The notes under the pieces are model-generated. The model was not told the origin of the DNA and made no database searches. It was given only the letters and a program-made list of their open reading frames with translations. The position numbers and the translations under genes were made by a program. DNA of 64,000 nucleotides from Embleya sp040629175 (lineage in GTDB: Bacteria; Actinomycetota; Actinomycetes; Streptomycetales; Streptomycetaceae): positions 62,001 to 126,000 of the forward strand of contig NZ_JBEXUX010000005.1 of the NCBI RefSeq assembly GCF_040629175.1. Reading direction: 5' to 3'. The first letter of the stretch is position 1; the number at the start of each line of letters is the position of its first letter. Below, in pieces: positions 41,801 to 51,908 of the stretch.

Positions 41801-43635
41801 TCACGCCGCAGGTGCGGGCCGCGGCCCAGCTCTTCTGGGCCTACGGCGCCGGTCCGGACGCCCGGGCGCCGTGGACGATCCGGGCCCAATCGTTGGCCCG
41901 GGCCCGGGAGACCTTCGGCCCGGTGCCGGCCGCGCACGATCTGGCCGCCGAACTCGGCGAACAGGCGGTCGAGTTCCTGACCGGCGCGCTCGGCGCGCCG
42001 ACCGTGGCCGGCGAGGCGGTCGGCGGCTACCTGGTCGAGGAACTCGCGGCCGGCGGACCACGTTTCGTCACCGGAGCCGCGGCCCGGACGCTGCTCGCCG
42101 ACTTCCGCACCGCGCTCGGCGGCGACGGCTCACCCGCCGCCAAGGACTTCGCCGAGGACCTGCGCGCCCTCGGCGACGACCTCGCCGCCCGCCACCAACT
42201 GGTCACCGCGTGGCTCGGCGCCTACGCCGAACGACTCGACGCCGGCCCGCCCGTCGACCTGCCCGAGGCGATCGCGATCGAGGTGTGCGGCAAGACGCTG
42301 GACCGACACCCCGTGGACGCGCCCCTGGCGACCACCGTGACCGGTCTGCTCGGCAGCCACCCGCGCCTGACCGGCGCCGGCACGCTGGACCTGCGGCTGG
42401 ACGAATTCCTGCTGCGCACCGACGAGTTCCGCCTGGTCCGGGTGCCCGCGTATCGGGCCTACGAGCGCACCCGGGCGAGCCTGCTCGCCGCCGAGCGCGA
42501 GCGACTGCGGCCGGACGCGCACACCCCCCGGGTGTTGCCGACCTTCGTGCGCAACCGGCTGATCGACGAGGTCTATCTGCCACTGATCGGCGACAACCTG
42601 GCCAGGCAACTGGGCGCGGCCGGCGACGCCCGGCGCACCGACAACCAGGGTCTGTTGCTGCTGCTGTCCCCGCCCGGATACGGCAAGACCACGCTCCTGG
42701 AATACGTCGCGGCCCGCCTGGGCCTGGCGTTCGTCCGGATCGACGGCCCGGCCCTGGGGTCGCGCACCACGTCCCTGGACCCGGCCGCCGCACCGGACGC
42801 CGCCGCGCGGCGCGAGATCGAGAAGATCGGCTTCGCGCTGGAGTTGGGCAACAACGTGCTGCTGCACCTGGACGACATCCAGCACGTATCGCCCGAACTG
42901 CTCCAGAAATTCGTCTCGTTGTGTGACGCGCAACGCCGGATCGAGGGCGTGCGAGCGGGCGAGGCGCGCAGCTACGACCTGCGCGGCAAGCGGTTCGCGG
43001 TGTGCATGGCGGGCAACCCGTACACCGAGTCCGGGGCCCGCTTCCGGATCCCGGACATGCTCGCCAACCGGGCCGACGTGTGGAACCTCGGCGACGTGCT
43101 GGGCGGCCGGGAGGAGCTGTTCGCCCTGAGCCACATCGAGAACGCGCTGACCGCGAACCCGATCCTGGCTCCGCTCGTCGGTCGCGAGCGCGGCGACCTG
43201 GAACTGCTGGTCCGGCTCGCCCGCGGCGACGCCGCCCGCCCGGAGCGCCTCGCCCACCCGTACGATCCGACCGAACTGGAGCGCATCGTTGCGGTGTTGC
43301 GCCGACTGCTGCACGTGTGCGAGACGGTCCTCGCGGTCAACCGGGCCTACATCGCCTCGGCGGCACAGTCCGAATCCTCGCGCACCGAACCGCCGTTCCG
43401 CCTCCAGGGCTCCTATCGGGACACCAACAGGCTGGCCGAGCGGCTCCTGCCGGTGCTGGACGACGCCGAGGTCGAGACGCTGTTGGACGACCACTACGCC
43501 GCGGAGGCGCAGACGTTGACCGGCGACGCGGAGGCGAACCTGCTCAAGCTGGCCGAACTGCGCGGCCGGTCGACGTCGGCCCAGGAACTGCGCTGGGCGC
43601 AGGTGAAGCGGGCCTACCTGGCGGGTCGGGGCTGA
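38833..43635 (+). CDS. giant AAA+ ATPase (DNA-repair-ATPase-like), 1600 residues
   Basis: A very long soluble protein. Residues 1-450 are mostly beta (many short repeats like LLVGLRGGGVPGEPV), with no TM segments. A coiled-coil arm spans about 480-870 (ELRRAQGRLATLREIRYVDT; HQARIDHERERVHDAFSARK). A poorly known middle region follows to about 1240. The C-terminal AAA+ module has Walker A SPPGYGKTT (about 1279-1287), Walker B LHLDDIQHVS (about 1344-1353), sensor-1 region VCMAGNPYTES and a lid with RIPDMLANRADVWNLGD. Databases call such proteins 'DNA repair ATPase', but evidence for that is weak. Genomic linkage to a flotillin suggests a membrane-tethered remodelling machine. GTG 38833 has AAGGGAG 12 nt upstream. 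Confidence 0.8.
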   Translation: MSSPAPARGGSESEAESGTYEVLRDRLLSAARDLGARAGALNERRVHTYGGGTLDLADTHRVHTQRPAWARDVVQVGGLLLVGLRGGGVPGEPVCPDDVFALHRRTPEGFAPAPADAVPGLLDDARFRQDFTELFRYFRDTELLHLRDTGTHLLAVFRVGERLTDIRVLRWRLGPDGSPTYLDAQGEREYALPPAHDFAWTASTRADHVPGRHPHIAIAQTLYVSTLDGRLTVKVVDDTATAEGVYAEPVEDPLQSLADADVEHARVGPLLLVRVRPYHEDAWRHLVHNTRTGEVLRLDGIGAACRRLPDEQGIVFPGGYYLSTGTARTFDIDTVGLEFESTVRSPNGEDVLYVFRARAQGRTVLLSYNVIREEAAAPIVGHGRAFFADGTMAVLRAAGEEPGRVHPIQVWRTPYTSDAYAAARPAGTGPLARIGNPELVRGIADCLSIAAMAEEMAPTTAVFAAIAAAAARVEDTHHWLADPELERLDEPLAAVRGTAADVVEEFRRVLDLRRIAAEAVEEAAANTVTLTRRVRGEHPDSAAACVRQLTELRRAQGRLATLREIRYVDTAALDGLDASVVEELAEAGRRAVAFLATADAFADTHLTVDRLAAEAAESDTVAGSAALTERIDEQAEGLRIVTEVVGTLEGTDATVRTTILTRIGEVLGGVNRARATLSTRRRELVAAEQRAEFAAEITLLEQTVVGALSAAVDPEECDEQLGRLLARIENLEARFGDLDEHQARIDHERERVHDAFSARKQARLDERARHSARLVDSARRILTTIARRVADLASTDEINTWFASDALVAKVRSTAAELHRLGDPVRAGELEGRLKAARQEAARALRDRAELYDAAGTVRLGRHRFAVHGRPMELTLLPDGDGLAFAITGTDYRAPLREPLPAAHRAFRDQPLGSESPQVYRAEYLAAVVLAESRFPASATPSAEELLAEVRRIALPRHGEGYDRGVHDHDAAALLAAVLRLRAGAGLLRFTPQVRAAAQLFWAYGAGPDARAPWTIRAQSLARARETFGPVPAAHDLAAELGEQAVEFLTGALGAPTVAGEAVGGYLVEELAAGGPRFVTGAAARTLLADFRTALGGDGSPAAKDFAEDLRALGDDLAARHQLVTAWLGAYAERLDAGPPVDLPEAIAIEVCGKTLDRHPVDAPLATTVTGLLGSHPRLTGAGTLDLRLDEFLLRTDEFRLVRVPAYRAYERTRASLLAAERERLRPDAHTPRVLPTFVRNRLIDEVYLPLIGDNLARQLGAAGDARRTDNQGLLLLLSPPGYGKTTLLEYVAARLGLAFVRIDGPALGSRTTSLDPAAAPDAAARREIEKIGFALELGNNVLLHLDDIQHVSPELLQKFVSLCDAQRRIEGVRAGEARSYDLRGKRFAVCMAGNPYTESGARFRIPDMLANRADVWNLGDVLGGREELFALSHIENALTANPILAPLVGRERGDLELLVRLARGDAARPERLAHPYDPTELERIVAVLRRLLHVCETVLAVNRAYIASAAQSESSRTEPPFRLQGSYRDTNRLAERLLPVLDDAEVETLLDDHYAAEAQTLTGDAEANLLKLAELRGRSTSAQELRWAQVKRAYLAGRG

Positions 43636-44309
43636 GCCGCGTCGTCTTCTCGGACCGGCTCCGGGATCCAGGCCGCGGTGAGCACGCCGTGTTGCGTCCA
43701 GCCCAGCGTGCGGTACAGCGCCAGCCCGTCCGGGCTGGCCACCAGGACCCCGGTCCGGGCGCCCCGCGCGGCGGCGGCGTCGCCGAGGGCGGTCATCACC
43801 ACGCTGCCCAGGCCCCGACGGCGGTGCGCCGCATCCGTCCCGATTTGGTCCGCCACCGCGGTCTCCCCGGTCACCGCGATCCGACCGTGGGCGGCGACGG
43901 CACCGTCGGCGGCCCGCAGCCGGACCTGGACCACCCCGCCCGTCGGCTCGATCTCGATCGTGTAGCCGCTCGGCACGTCCACCGTCGCCCGCCGCAGCGG
44001 TCCGGTCATCGGATACTCCGGCTCGCCCACGGTCCACGCGGACGTCAGCTCGGCCCGCACCCGCTCGACCGGGGCGAGGACCTTGATCCAGGTCCCGGGA
44101 GCGGTCCGGGTCCGGGCGAGTTCGGCCACCCGATCGAGATCGAAGAGTACGTACCGCACCCGATGACCCGGCAGGCCCACCTGTAGCCGGAAGCCGCCCG
44201 CCACCTCGACCGGCGGCGGCACCTCGCGGGCGGGCGCCCAACCGGTGACCCAGGCCCGCACCAGTTCGGCGGCGGGGAACGGAAGGTGCTCGCGGACGGT
44301 GGTGGTCAC
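43614..44309 (-). CDS. GNAT-family N-acetyltransferase
   Basis: A 231-residue protein with the acetyl-CoA-binding motif HRRRGLGSVVMTALGDAAAA in the C-terminal half (DQIGTDAAHRRRGLGSVVM) and LYRTLGWTQHGV at the end; the N-terminal part (about 1-110) is an unrelated beta domain of unknown role. It acetylates an unknown amine in the cytoplasm. GTG 44309 has GGGGAAG upstream. A dyad at 44347-44371 in the divergent promoter region should govern it. The 3' end overlaps the end of the AAA+ gene by 22 nt on the other strand. Confidence 0.82.
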   Translation of the reverse strand: MTTTVREHLPFPAAELVRAWVTGWAPAREVPPPVEVAGGFRLQVGLPGHRVRYVLFDLDRVAELARTRTAPGTWIKVLAPVERVRAELTSAWTVGEPEYPMTGPLRRATVDVPSGYTIEIEPTGGVVQVRLRAADGAVAAHGRIAVTGETAVADQIGTDAAHRRRGLGSVVMTALGDAAAARGARTGVLVASPDGLALYRTLGWTQHGVLTAAWIPEPVREDDAAQPRPAR

Positions 44310-44346
44310 GGCTTCCCCAGACGGATCGACGACTCGACCCGGAAAG

Positions 44347-44371
44347 CTTATTGCAAGGTATTCGCAATAAG
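44347..44371. promoter_or_regulatory. divergent operator, A+T-rich dyad
   Basis: Perfect arms CTTATTGC (44347-44354) and GCAATAAG (44364-44371) with a 9-nt spacer, between the GNAT gene (minus) and the molybdopterin oxidoreductase gene (plus). It stands out as one of the few A+T-rich stretches in the window. Confidence 0.6.
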
Positions 44372-44497
44372 GCTCGGGGTGCTTCGTCACACAACGGTAA
44401 GCAGCGGATTTCCCCGTGCGGGCTGGCGCGAAGCCACGATGGGGGGCAGCCCTGGCGAGCCGTTCGCCAGGGTTGTTCTCGGACGTGAGGTGGCGTT

Positions 44498-46060
44498 GTG
44501 CGGCGTTCTGGTCGGTCCGGTGCCGCGTTGGTCGGTGTGGTCTCGGCGGCGGTGGCGCTCGGGGTGGCCGAGGCGGTCGCGGCCTTCGTGCGACCGGAGG
44601 CCACCCCGTTCGTGACGATCAGCGGCGCGGTCACCGACCGGGCGCCGCAGGGGCCGCGCGAGTGGGCGATCCGCACCTTCGGGACCGGCGACAAGGCGTT
44701 TCTGCTGACCGTGATCGCCGTGCTGCTCGTGGTGTTCGCCGCCGGACTGGGTGTGCTCGCCGCCCGCCGGCTCCGCTACGGGATCGCCGGGGTGCTCGCG
44801 CTCGGCGCCTTCGCCGCGTGGACCGCCGCCGACCGACCCTCGTTCGAAGCCGCCGACCTGGCGCCGGTGTCGGTCGGCACGCTCTTCGGGGTGCTGACGC
44901 TGGTCGTGCTGACCCGGCCGGACCTGATCGACCGCCGCCCGCTCGCCCGCCCGCTGCCGGGCGCGCCCGAGGACGGCGTGAGCGAGCCGGCCCCGGACAC
45001 CACACGCCGCACGGTGCTCGTGGCCGGCGCCGCCGCGCTCGCCGCGTTGACCGGGTTCGGCGGCCGGATGCTGCAACACGCCCGGTTCAACGCGGAGAAG
45101 TCCCGGGCCGCGGTCGCCGCGAACCTGCCCACACCGCTCAGCCCCGCCGCCCCGGCCGGCCCCGGCCTGCTCGAACCCGGCCTGACCCCGTACCTGACCT
45201 CGAACGCCGACTTCTACCGGATCGACACCGCCTTCACCGTGCCGCAACTGCGCGCCGAGGACTGGGAGCTGCGCATCCACGGCCTGGTCGACCGGGAAAT
45301 CCGGCTCGACTACCGGCAGTTGCTGGAGCGCGTCGCGATCGAGCGGGACATCACGCTGGCCTGCGTGTCCAACGAGGTCGGCGAGGACCTGATCGGCAAC
45401 GCCCGTTGGCTGGGCACCCCGCTGGCCGACCTGCTGCGCGAGGCGGGCATCCGGCCCGGCGCCGATCAGTTGGTCTCCCGCTCGTCGGACGGGATGACCA
45501 TCGGCACCCCGCTGCGCGAGGTGCTGGACGGGCGCGACGCGATGTTGGCGTACGCGATGAACGGCGAGCCGCTGCCGATCAAACACGGCTTCCCGGTGCG
45601 GATGGTGGTGCCGGGGTTGTACGGCTACGTCTCCGCGTGCAAGTGGCTCGTGGACCTGGAGGTGACCCGGTTCGACACGTTCAGCGCCTACTGGGTCAGG
45701 CTCGGCTGGGCCCGGCAGGCCCCGATCAAGACCCAGTCGCGACTGGACACCCCCAGGGACGGGAGCAGCGTCGAGGCCGGCCCGATCCCGGTCGCGGGCG
45801 TCGCCTGGGCCCAGCACCGAGGCATCGCTGCGGTCGAGATCCAGGTCGACGACGGCCCGTGGCAGCCCGCCGAACTCGCGCCGCAGACCACCACCGACAC
45901 CTGGCGGCAGTACCGCCTGCGCTGGGACGCCACGCCGGGCCGGCACACCCTGCGCGTCCGAGCCACCGACGGCACCGGCGCGGTACAGACCGCCAAGACC
46001 GCGGACGTGCTGCCCGACGGCGCCACCGGGCAGCACCACGTCGAGGTCACGGTGCGCTGA
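44498..46060 (+). CDS. membrane-anchored molybdopterin oxidoreductase (sulfite-oxidase fold)
   Basis: A 520-residue protein. Four TM helices occupy the first 160 residues (GAALVGVVSAAVALGVAEAV; AFLLTVIAVLLVVFAAGLGV). The extracytoplasmic part has the sulfite-oxidase molybdopterin domain, with the Mo-ligand Cys in ITLACVSNEVGEDLIGNARW, and a C-terminal Mo-co dimerisation domain (VAGVAWAQHRGIAAVEIQVD). A Tat-like TRRTVLVAGAAAL stretch lies before the soluble part. The natural substrate of this actinobacterial group is unknown (sulfoxide or sulfite reduction is likely). GTG 44498 is preceded by GAGG. The gene faces the GNAT gene. Confidence 0.85.
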   Translation: MRRSGRSGAALVGVVSAAVALGVAEAVAAFVRPEATPFVTISGAVTDRAPQGPREWAIRTFGTGDKAFLLTVIAVLLVVFAAGLGVLAARRLRYGIAGVLALGAFAAWTAADRPSFEAADLAPVSVGTLFGVLTLVVLTRPDLIDRRPLARPLPGAPEDGVSEPAPDTTRRTVLVAGAAALAALTGFGGRMLQHARFNAEKSRAAVAANLPTPLSPAAPAGPGLLEPGLTPYLTSNADFYRIDTAFTVPQLRAEDWELRIHGLVDREIRLDYRQLLERVAIERDITLACVSNEVGEDLIGNARWLGTPLADLLREAGIRPGADQLVSRSSDGMTIGTPLREVLDGRDAMLAYAMNGEPLPIKHGFPVRMVVPGLYGYVSACKWLVDLEVTRFDTFSAYWVRLGWARQAPIKTQSRLDTPRDGSSVEAGPIPVAGVAWAQHRGIAAVEIQVDDGPWQPAELAPQTTTDTWRQYRLRWDATPGRHTLRVRATDGTGAVQTAKTADVLPDGATGQHHVEVTVR

Positions 46061-46073
46061 ATCGCCGACCGGC

Positions 46074-46094
46074 GAGCCGGGCCCGGCGCCGGGC

Positions 46095-46096
<2 letters not shown>
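46074..46096. terminator. G+C hairpin between convergent genes
   Basis: GAGCCGGGC and GCCGGGCTC arms pair with one mismatch, between the molybdopterin gene (plus) and the LLM gene (minus); it touches the stop codon of the latter. Confidence 0.4.
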
Positions 46097-47144
<1,048 letters not shown>

Positions 47145-47356
47145 TCCGCGTCCCTCTTCCTCGCCGTTTCTCGCCCGCCCGATTGCGCACCCGTGCACCC
47201 GTGCCGCCGAGGGTGGGGTGGCCGCGATCGCTCTGAGGTGCAACCGCAGGGCGGCGCGCGCTGTTCCGGGCGGCGGGCGTGCAGGGGGTCACACCCGGTG
47301 GGGGAGCACATCCGCCGCGGGGCCGGGCGGGCCCGGCCGGTTCGCCCGACGCCCGC

Positions 47357-48019
47357 TCACGCGCCGGCGGCTCGCCACACCGCGCCCGAGCCGGCCGGCA
47401 CCAGGCCCAGCCCCTGCAGGCCCTTGTTCTGCTCGCCCAGCCCGAGCGCCGAGCCGTTGCGGGCCAGCAGGACCACACCGGAGCCGTCGGCCTGCGGCTT
47501 CCACAACTGGTTGTCGCCGCGTCCGCAGTCGTCCTGGTACGCCCGCGAGTCCCGGCCGCCCGACACCTCCAGGCACTTGCGCGAGAGCGCCGACTCCAGC
47601 CGGACGAAGCCGCCGCCCGCGTCGCGCACCACCCACTGCTGGTTCGCCTTGCCCGCTCCGGCCGGATACGCGATCACCGCGGCCCGGTCCCGGTCGCTGG
47701 CCCCGCTCACGTCCATCGCCCGGCCGTCCCCGAGGGTCAGCACGTAGCGGGCGCCCACGGTCAGCGGCGACTTGGGCGGCGCGGTCCTGGACGGTGACGG
47801 GGACGTCGAGGTGGGCGCGGCGGTGGTCGGCGGCGTACTGACCTGTGCACCGACCACGGTGGTGGGGGACGGGCTGCTCGCACCGGGCGACGTCGCCGCG
47901 GCGGCGGACTTGCCACCACCGCCACCGCCACCACCGAACACCCCGACCAGGCCGCCGCCCAGGAAACCCACCAGCGCGACCGCGCACAGCGCCGCCATCC
48001 AGATCCGACGTCGCGGCAT
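47357..48019 (-). CDS. exported ricin-type beta-trefoil protein
   Basis: A 220-residue protein: a single TM/signal segment (about 6-30, WMAALCAVALVGFLGGGLVG), a Gly-run and Ser/Thr/Pro-rich linker (about 30-80), then a ricin-B-type beta-trefoil domain with typical QWVVRD and CLEVSGGRDSRAYQDDCGRG and QLWKPQ motifs. Such domains bind carbohydrate. The start ATG 48019 has AAGAGGAGAGGG upstream. No catalytic domain is attached, so it may be a surface-anchored lectin. Confidence 0.8.
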   Translation of the reverse strand: MPRRRIWMAALCAVALVGFLGGGLVGVFGGGGGGGGKSAAAATSPGASSPSPTTVVGAQVSTPPTTAAPTSTSPSPSRTAPPKSPLTVGARYVLTLGDGRAMDVSGASDRDRAAVIAYPAGAGKANQQWVVRDAGGGFVRLESALSRKCLEVSGGRDSRAYQDDCGRGDNQLWKPQADGSGVVLLARNGSALGLGEQNKGLQGLGLVPAGSGAVWRAAGA

Positions 48020-48089
48020 CTGTCCCTCTCCTCTTGGCCGGCTCTTCGTGCGGATCGGGTCATCCTGGCAGAAGAGTTCACCCGCAGGA

Positions 48090-48103
48090 GTGAGCCGGCT
48101 CAC
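48090..48103. promoter_or_regulatory. 14-bp palindrome upstream of ricin-fold gene
   Basis: GTGAGCCGGCTCAC, a perfect palindrome, 71 nt before the start of the ricin-fold gene on the minus strand. It may be an operator. Confidence 0.35.
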
Positions 48104-48223
48104 CCGATTCGGTCCATCCCGGCGGCCCGATCCACCGCGCGCATACGAAGCCGCCGGGTGGTGAAGGGCTCACCACCCGGCGTTCGACGGCTGTTCTGGG
48201 ATCTCTCGGCGGACGGTCCGCGG

Positions 48224-48595
48224 TCAGAGGTAGAGGCCGGTGGCCTCGCCGGAAACCTCGATGCGTTCGGCGGCGACCGCGTGCAGATCGCGCTCGCGGA
48301 GCAGGACGTACGGAACACCGCGCACCTCGACCTCGGCGCGCTCCTCGGGGTCGTACAGGACACGATCGCCCGGTTCGACGGTGCGGACGTTCTGGCCGAC
48401 CGCGACCACCTCCGCCCACGCCAGCCGCTTGCCGACCTGCGCGGTCGCGGGAATGAGGATGCCACCGCCGGAACGACGCTCGCCCTCCGCCGCGTCCTGG
48501 CGGACCAGCACGCGGTCGTGCAGCATGCGGATGGGCAGTTTCTCGCCGAGATCGTGGGCGTTTTTGCTCGAAGACTGGGACCTGTCGGAACTCAC
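48224..48595 (-). CDS. GroES-like co-chaperone
   Basis: A 123-residue protein with the GroES fold: LPIRMLHDRVLVRQDAAEGE, SGGGILIPATAQVGKRLAWA, EVVAVGQNVRTVEPGDRVLY. Compared with canonical GroES the N-terminus is 20 residues longer and the mobile loop (RRSGGGILIP) is conserved, while the C-terminal part has EVEVRGVPYVLLRERDLHAV. No GroEL gene is adjacent; it is the secondary GroES-like protein that actinobacteria often carry. GTG 48595 gives MSSDRSQSSS. Confidence 0.82.
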   Translation of the reverse strand: MSSDRSQSSSKNAHDLGEKLPIRMLHDRVLVRQDAAEGERRSGGGILIPATAQVGKRLAWAEVVAVGQNVRTVEPGDRVLYDPEERAEVEVRGVPYVLLRERDLHAVAAERIEVSGEATGLYL

Positions 48596-48710
48596 GCTTC
48601 GACAAGCTACCCGTCCGACGCGGAACGTGCGTCACCGGGAGGTGTGATGTCCCGATCCGATTCCGCCTCGGCCGGGCCCGGCGAGGTCGGCCCGGCGTCG
48701 GTGCGGGACC

Positions 48711-49187
48711 TCAGCGCTTCTTGCCGGCCTTGCCGTTCTTGTCGCCCTTGCCGCGGCTCTTGACCAGTACGACCAGCAGGAGCAGCCCCGCCACCCCGCC
48801 CACCAGCGGCACGATCCGCTCGGTGCGCGGTGCGCCCGTGTCGCTGTCGATGAACTGCGCCCGGACCTTGTCCTTCGCGCGCGCCGCGACGTTGGCCGGC
48901 TTCACCCGATCGACGATCTCGTCCAGCGTCACCGCCAGATTGGCCCGGGCGGCCTCGATGTCCCGCTCGATCTGCTGCGGCGAGCGCCGGTCCGGCTGGT
49001 CGCCGGTCGACGGCTTGTCGACGGCCTCCCCGGCCTTGTGCCCGGCGTTCGAACCGTCGGCCTTGTGCGCACCGTTCACCGACTCCACCCGACTCCGCTC
49101 AGCGTGTGCCGTCACCGGACGGCCCAACGCCGCCCGGCCTTGCCGCTCCAACTCCGCCGGAGACAGTTCCCGCCCGTGGTCGCTCAC
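48711..49187 (-). CDS. DUF3618 membrane protein
   Basis: A 158-residue protein. The DUF3618 motif RSPQQIERDIEAARANLAVT then LDEIVDRVKPANVAARAKDK is at about 65-110, and one TM helix (IVPLVGGVAGLLLLVVLVKS) is near the C-terminus, with a basic Gly/Lys tail. The N-terminal 60 residues are polar and variable. The family is of unknown function and typical of actinobacterial envelopes. ATG 49187. Confidence 0.85.
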   Translation of the reverse strand: MSDHGRELSPAELERQGRAALGRPVTAHAERSRVESVNGAHKADGSNAGHKAGEAVDKPSTGDQPDRRSPQQIERDIEAARANLAVTLDEIVDRVKPANVAARAKDKVRAQFIDSDTGAPRTERIVPLVGGVAGLLLLVVLVKSRGKGDKNGKAGKKR

Positions 49188-49296
49188 AACCCGTCCTCTC
49201 CGGCCCCTGCGCTCGTGTGTTCCCCAAGTCTGTCAGGTGCAGCCCCGCACCCGTGTCAACCGGGTGGCGTGGCGCGGGCGGGCGGGGTCGAGCCGG

Positions 49297-50069
<773 letters not shown>

Positions 50070-50073
<4 letters not shown>

Positions 50074-50831
50074 AGGGTCCGCGCACCCGCCCAGACCACG
50101 AGCGCCGCCGCCGGCAGCGCCGCAGCGGCGGCCCAGTGCGCACCGCTCGCCCGAGTGTCCAGGATTACCGGCATGGTCCCGGTGTAGCCCCGGCTGAGCA
50201 TGGCCAGGTGCACCCGCTCGCCGCGTTCGTAGGAGCGGATGAACAGCGCGCCGGCGGACTTGGCCACCGCCGGGGTCTGCCGCAGGTCGCGCGCGACGAA
50301 GCCGCGGGACTCGCGGGCGATCCGCATCCGGCCCATCTCGGCGGTGATCACCGCGCCGTAACGCAGCATGAACGACATGATCTGGACCAGCAGCGGCGGC
50401 ATCCGCAACTTCTGCAGGCCCAGCAGCAGGTCGCGCAGTTCGGTGGTGGCCGCGAGCAGGACTCCGGCGATCACGCCCAGGGTGCCCTTGGCCATGATGT
50501 TCCAGGCGCCGAGCAGGCCGTCCCGGCTGACCGACAGGCCCAGCACCTCGACGCTCGGCCCGTTCGCCACGAACGGCAACAGCAGCGCGAAGCCCACGAA
50601 CGGCAGCTCGACGAGCATGCGCCGCAGCAGGAAGCCGGCCGGCACCCGGGCGAGCGCGGCGACGGCGGCGAGCAGCACGGCATACCCGCCGAACGCCCAG
50701 TAGACCTCGCGCGGTGTGGACACGGTGACCAGCACGAAGGCGACCAGCGAGAGCAGTTTGCAGTGCGGGGGCAGTCGATGGAGCGGCGAGTCGCCGGGTC
50801 GGTACAGCCGATGGCCGTGTCCTGCGGACAT
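50070..50831 (-). CDS. cbiQ: Ni/Co ECF transporter transmembrane protein
   Basis: A 253-residue membrane protein with about five TM helices (KLLSLVAFVLVTVSTPREVY; GALFIRSYERGERVHLAMLSRG). The two Ala-Arg-Gly-like coupling helices of the T-component are seen as RIARESRGFVARD and YERGERVHLAMLSRGY. It connects the ATPase with the metal-binding CbiM. ATG 50831; its stop overlaps cbiO. Confidence 0.9.
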
Positions 50832-50833
50832 GA

Positions 50834-51190
50834 TCAGGCGCCGTCGCCCGCGCCGGAGTCGGCGGTGCGGGCACCCGCCGGGTCGGTGCCGGTGGAACGC
50901 TTGCGGACCAGCCGGAAGACGCCGGTGCCGACGAGCAGGGTGGCACCCACGCCGATCACGCCGGCCAGACCGCCGGAGAGCCGCTCGTTGTGCACGCCCT
51001 TGACGGTGTAGTCGGCCAGCGGGCCGTCCTTCATCTGGTGTTCCTGCTCCTTGGCGTCGATGCCCTTGTCCGCGGACACCTTCTCCAGGCCGTCCGGGCT
51101 TTGGCTCGCGTAATAGCTCACGAAACCGGCCAGCACGAGGGCGAGCAACGCGCCCGCGATCAGCAGGGTGCGAGTACGGACGCGGGTCAT
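50834..51190 (-). CDS. cbiN: CbiN/PDGLE-type small subunit
   Basis: A 118-residue membrane protein with two TM helices (LLIAGALLALVLAGFVSYYA; GLAGVIGVGATLLVGTGVFR) and the diagnostic SQSPDGLEKVSADKGI (PDGLE domain) facing outside. It is the accessory subunit needed for metal loading of CbiM/NikM. ATG 51190 overlaps the cbiM stop by 4 nt. Confidence 0.88.
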   Translation of the reverse strand: MTRVRTRTLLIAGALLALVLAGFVSYYASQSPDGLEKVSADKGIDAKEQEHQMKDGPLADYTVKGVHNERLSGGLAGVIGVGATLLVGTGVFRLVRKRSTGTDPAGARTADSGAGDGA

Positions 51191-51873
51191 CGGGATCCCC
51201 CTGCCGAGCGCAGTTCGAGCGGGCGCGCGAGGCCGCGAGCGCCGTGGACGAGGTCGGGCCGGACCGCGAGCACGCTGGAGACGGTGGCCGCGGTGATGAT
51301 CGCCTCGCCGATGCCGATCAGCACGTGCACGCCGATCATCGCGCCGGCCACCTTGCCGATCGACACGTCGGTGGTCCCGCCGATCGCGTAGAAAACGGTG
51401 AACACGCAGGCCGCCGCGGGCACCGAGACGAGCGCGCCGACGAACGCGGCGATCGGCACCGACGAGTGCCGGGCCGGCAGCAGGCCCAGCACGAGGCGGA
51501 ACAGCCCGTAGCCGACCACGACGGTCACGATGCCCATGATGGTGATGTTCAGGCCCAGCGCCGTCAGGCCGCCGTCGGCGAAGAACAGACCCTGCATCAG
51601 CAGCACCACCGCCACGCACAACACGCCGGTGTACGGGCCGACCAGGATCGCGGCCAGGGTGCCGCCCAGCAGATGGCCACTGGTGCCGCCGGCCACGGGG
51701 AAGTTGAGCATCTGGACCGCGAAGACGAAGGCCGCGACCAGGCCGGCCAGCGGCGCGGTGCGCTCGTCCAGCTCCCGGCGCGCGCCGCGCAGGCCGACGG
51801 CGATCCCGGCGACGGCGACGACTCCGGCCCCCGCGGATACCGGGCCGTCGATGAACCCGTTGGGTATGTGCAT
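51187..51873 (-). CDS. cbiM: Ni/Co ECF transporter metal-binding subunit
   Basis: A 228-residue membrane protein of seven or so TM helices. The N-terminus MHIPNGFID places His2 for the square metal site that defines CbiM/NikM; further signatures are NFPVAGGTSGHLLGGTLAAI and LVGPYTGVLCVAVVLLMQGL, with the metal His in GTSGHLLG. It selects Ni2+ or Co2+; a Nur-like box in front favours nickel (nikM). First gene of cbiMNQO; ATG 51873. Confidence 0.9.
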   Translation of the reverse strand: MHIPNGFIDGPVSAGAGVVAVAGIAVGLRGARRELDERTAPLAGLVAAFVFAVQMLNFPVAGGTSGHLLGGTLAAILVGPYTGVLCVAVVLLMQGLFFADGGLTALGLNITIMGIVTVVVGYGLFRLVLGLLPARHSSVPIAAFVGALVSVPAAACVFTVFYAIGGTTDVSIGKVAGAMIGVHVLIGIGEAIITAATVSSVLAVRPDLVHGARGLARPLELRSAGGSR

Positions 51874-51908
51874 GTGACGCCTCCCGAAATGCCGGATTCG
51901 GCTGTGGG

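Noticed and set aside
37267..41937. Minus-strand open frame of 1556 codons opposite the flotillin and AAA+ genes
   Set aside because: It has no motif, its composition follows the third-position G/C bias of the plus-strand genes, and it crosses the border of two real genes. The same holds for long frames at 84-3167 and 54323-58234.
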